A stretch of DNA of 18,328 nt, taken from positions 162,040 through 180,367 of the forward strand of contig CAJTLC010000002.1 in NCBI GenBank assembly GCA_910576995.1, read 5' to 3'. The notes under the pieces were generated by a model. That model saw only the letters and a program-made list of their open reading frames with translations, did no database searches and was not told the origin of the DNA. Position numbers and translations under genes: made by a program. The DNA is from an uncultured Ruminococcus sp. Its GTDB lineage: Bacteria > Bacillota > Clostridia > Oscillospirales > Ruminococcaceae. This document shows positions 17,271 through 18,328 of the stretch, piece by piece (position 1 is the stretch's first letter; each line of letters begins with the position of its first letter).

Positions 17271-17879
17271 CAATCGGTGACAAGGCTGTTGAAATTAAGC
17301 AGGGTCTTTTTAACCTCACTAAGTCCTTTCATCATATCCTGCTGTCCTTGATGTGCCTGTTCCAGTTTGCTTATCAAGCGTTCCGTCTGTGACAGCTCAT
17401 CGGACAGTGCTGTTATGTCCTCTTGGATATACCACTTAATGTTTTCGTCAGCTTCACGCAGGTTTTTGACTTGGGTAGCAATAGCGGACTGTATCTTCTC
17501 TTTCTGTTTTTTGGCTTCAGCCAAATCACGCTCATTGCTGTCACAAAATATCTTTAATACTTAAAGCTGTATGCTCCTTTCCGAATTTCGTCTTATAGTC
17601 CTTACCGATAATAGTGGCGGTTTTATTGATAGAACGGCATTAACGAAAAGTTCTGAAAACCTGCTGCACCATTTTCTTTTCATCGGGTATAGGCTCTAAA
17701 TGAGTAATAGAAGTTTTATTTTTCCCACTACCGATAGTATTCCGTATCGCCTTAAATCCTGTGGGCGTACAGCCGCCCATCCATCTGCCATCTTTTGCAA
17801 GCTCAATTAAGTTATCTGCTATTCGCTCTGCAATAATATCCCTTTCAAATTCAGCGATGATTGCCAGAAAGACCAGCTA
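17264..17879 (-). pseudogene. Large serine recombinase, broken remnant
   Basis: From 17876 down, the minus strand encodes FLAIIAEFERDIIAERIADN, then LIELAKDGRWMGGCTPTGF. This is the end of the resolvase catalytic domain (helix E) and the start of the recombinase domain of large serine recombinases. A TAA at 17640-17642 and a frame change follow, then GKDYKTKFGKEHTALSIKDIL, another frame change, and DSNERDLAEAKKQKEKIQ with a long coiled coil ending in FNSLVTDCT (stop 17264-17266). The zinc-ribbon part between is missing, and the N-terminal catalytic Ser is cut off at the IS110 end near 17880. The coiled-coil assignment is less sure than the catalytic part. These enzymes mobilise conjugative or mobilisable elements; this copy is dead. 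Confidence 0.68.
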
Positions 17880-17908
17880 TAAAAAGTCAATACCCAAAAT
17901 GAAAAAAA

Positions 17909-18328
17909 TCAAGAAAAATTTTGAGGATTTTTAGGTGGGGTAGGCAGATAAGGTCTGTTCTCTTTAAGAATAACAAAAATAATATTGCAAAGCTTGCGTG
18001 CAACACCGCCGACAGCGGTCAGATGATGTTTTCCTCTGGCTCTGAGAGATTGATAGTAATCGGATAAAATAGGATCACAGAATGCAGCACGCTGTGAGGC
18101 AAGCCAAATGGCTCTGCGAAGATATGGCGAGCCTCGCTTTGAAATCTTGTTTTTTGTACCCGAAAATTCGCCCGACTGCTTGATGGTAACATCGAGTCCT
18201 GCAAACGCAACAAGCTGATTAGGGCGTTCAAAACGGTTGATATCACCGATTTCACTGACGATTATTGCACCAAGAACATCGCCGATACCGCTGATAGTGG
18301 TTATGTACTGATTAGTTTCGTGAAGCAG
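17909..18328 (-). CDS. IS110-family transposase, C-terminal part (5' end outside window)
   Basis: 139 residues up to the TGA at 17909-17911. The frame runs off the window at 18328. It contains the C-terminal transposase_20 (IS116/IS110/IS902) domain: TTISGIGDVLGAIIVSEIGD, then RFERPNQLVAFAGLD, then QSGEFSGTKNKISKRGSPYL and RRAIWLAS. The SG/KRG region carries the serine thought to be catalytic in this family. The N-terminal RuvC-like DEDD domain should lie outside. The element seems to end near 17880-17908, directly against the broken serine recombinase, so it probably inserted into that gene. IS110 elements use a bridge RNA encoded in a non-coding end; that end is not visible here. The part seen is intact. 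Confidence 0.85.
   Translation of the reverse strand: MLHETNQYITTISGIGDVLGAIIVSEIGDINRFERPNQLVAFAGLDVTIKQSGEFSGTKNKISKRGSPYLRRAIWLASQRAAFCDPILSDYYQSLRARGKHHLTAVGGVARKLCNIIFVILKENRPYLPTPPKNPQNFS

Noticed and set aside
17880..17908. Bridge RNA of the IS110 element
   Set aside because: Only about 30 bases separate the transposase stop from recombinase sequence, too short for a bridge RNA. In the main IS110 group it would be at the other end, outside the window.

Overview
The window looks like a chromosomal segment of a low-to-moderate GC Gram-positive Clostridia, most like the Ruminococcus group of the Oscillospiraceae. The signs are an LPxTG wall anchor with its own sortase, strong GGAGG-type ribosome sites, a PyrR-type attenuator, a DUF1292 protein, a SirTM/macrodomain pair and many short inverted-repeat elements. 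The taxon is an inference; no rRNA or other marker is present.

Left part (1-3090): the C-terminal end of a sortase-anchored surface protein, overlapping a dedicated sortase. Next comes a graveyard: a truncated DUF134 regulator divergent from a broken 4Fe-4S ferredoxin, and an HPr-like phosphocarrier fragment cut off by a short inverted-repeat element. An intact DUF1292 gene and two more repeat elements follow.

Centre (3089-12320, all on the minus strand): a pyrimidine biosynthesis operon. It reads from a near-consensus promoter (TTTACA-17-TATAAT) through a leader with a PyrR-box sequence and an intrinsic terminator into pyrC, pyrF, an unrecognised 149-residue gene, carA and carB. These make carbamoyl phosphate, dihydroorotate and UMP; pyrB, pyrD, pyrE and pyrR lie elsewhere. 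Downstream on the same strand are an Mrp/ApbC Fe-S carrier ATPase and a Rossmann/DUF2520 oxidoreductase-like protein.

Right part: a perfect consensus promoter (TTGACA-17-TATAAT) with a roughly 300-nt leader precedes a 675-residue DUF2079 membrane protein. The leader contains a nested inverted-repeat element. From about 14875 to the end the DNA is mostly decayed mobile and accessory sequence. It holds an IS3-family transposase with an internal deletion and a frameshift, and a SirTM-type sirtuin with a frameshift at a seven-A run. Its partner macrodomain gene has been split, with the two pieces now in opposite orientations. A large serine recombinase has several breaks, and an IS110-family transposase runs off the window.

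The most notable structure is a family of about 130-260 bp inverted-repeat (MITE-like) elements found at six or more places. Several share an internal core, and three have exact TTA/TAA flanks. The ends differ between copies but match within each copy. Three copies lie within eight bases of a stop codon, one is inside the pyr operon, and one forms the leader of the DUF2079 gene. I found no convincing new defence or biosynthetic system; the novelty lies in the repeat family and in the dismantled SirTM/macrodomain locus.
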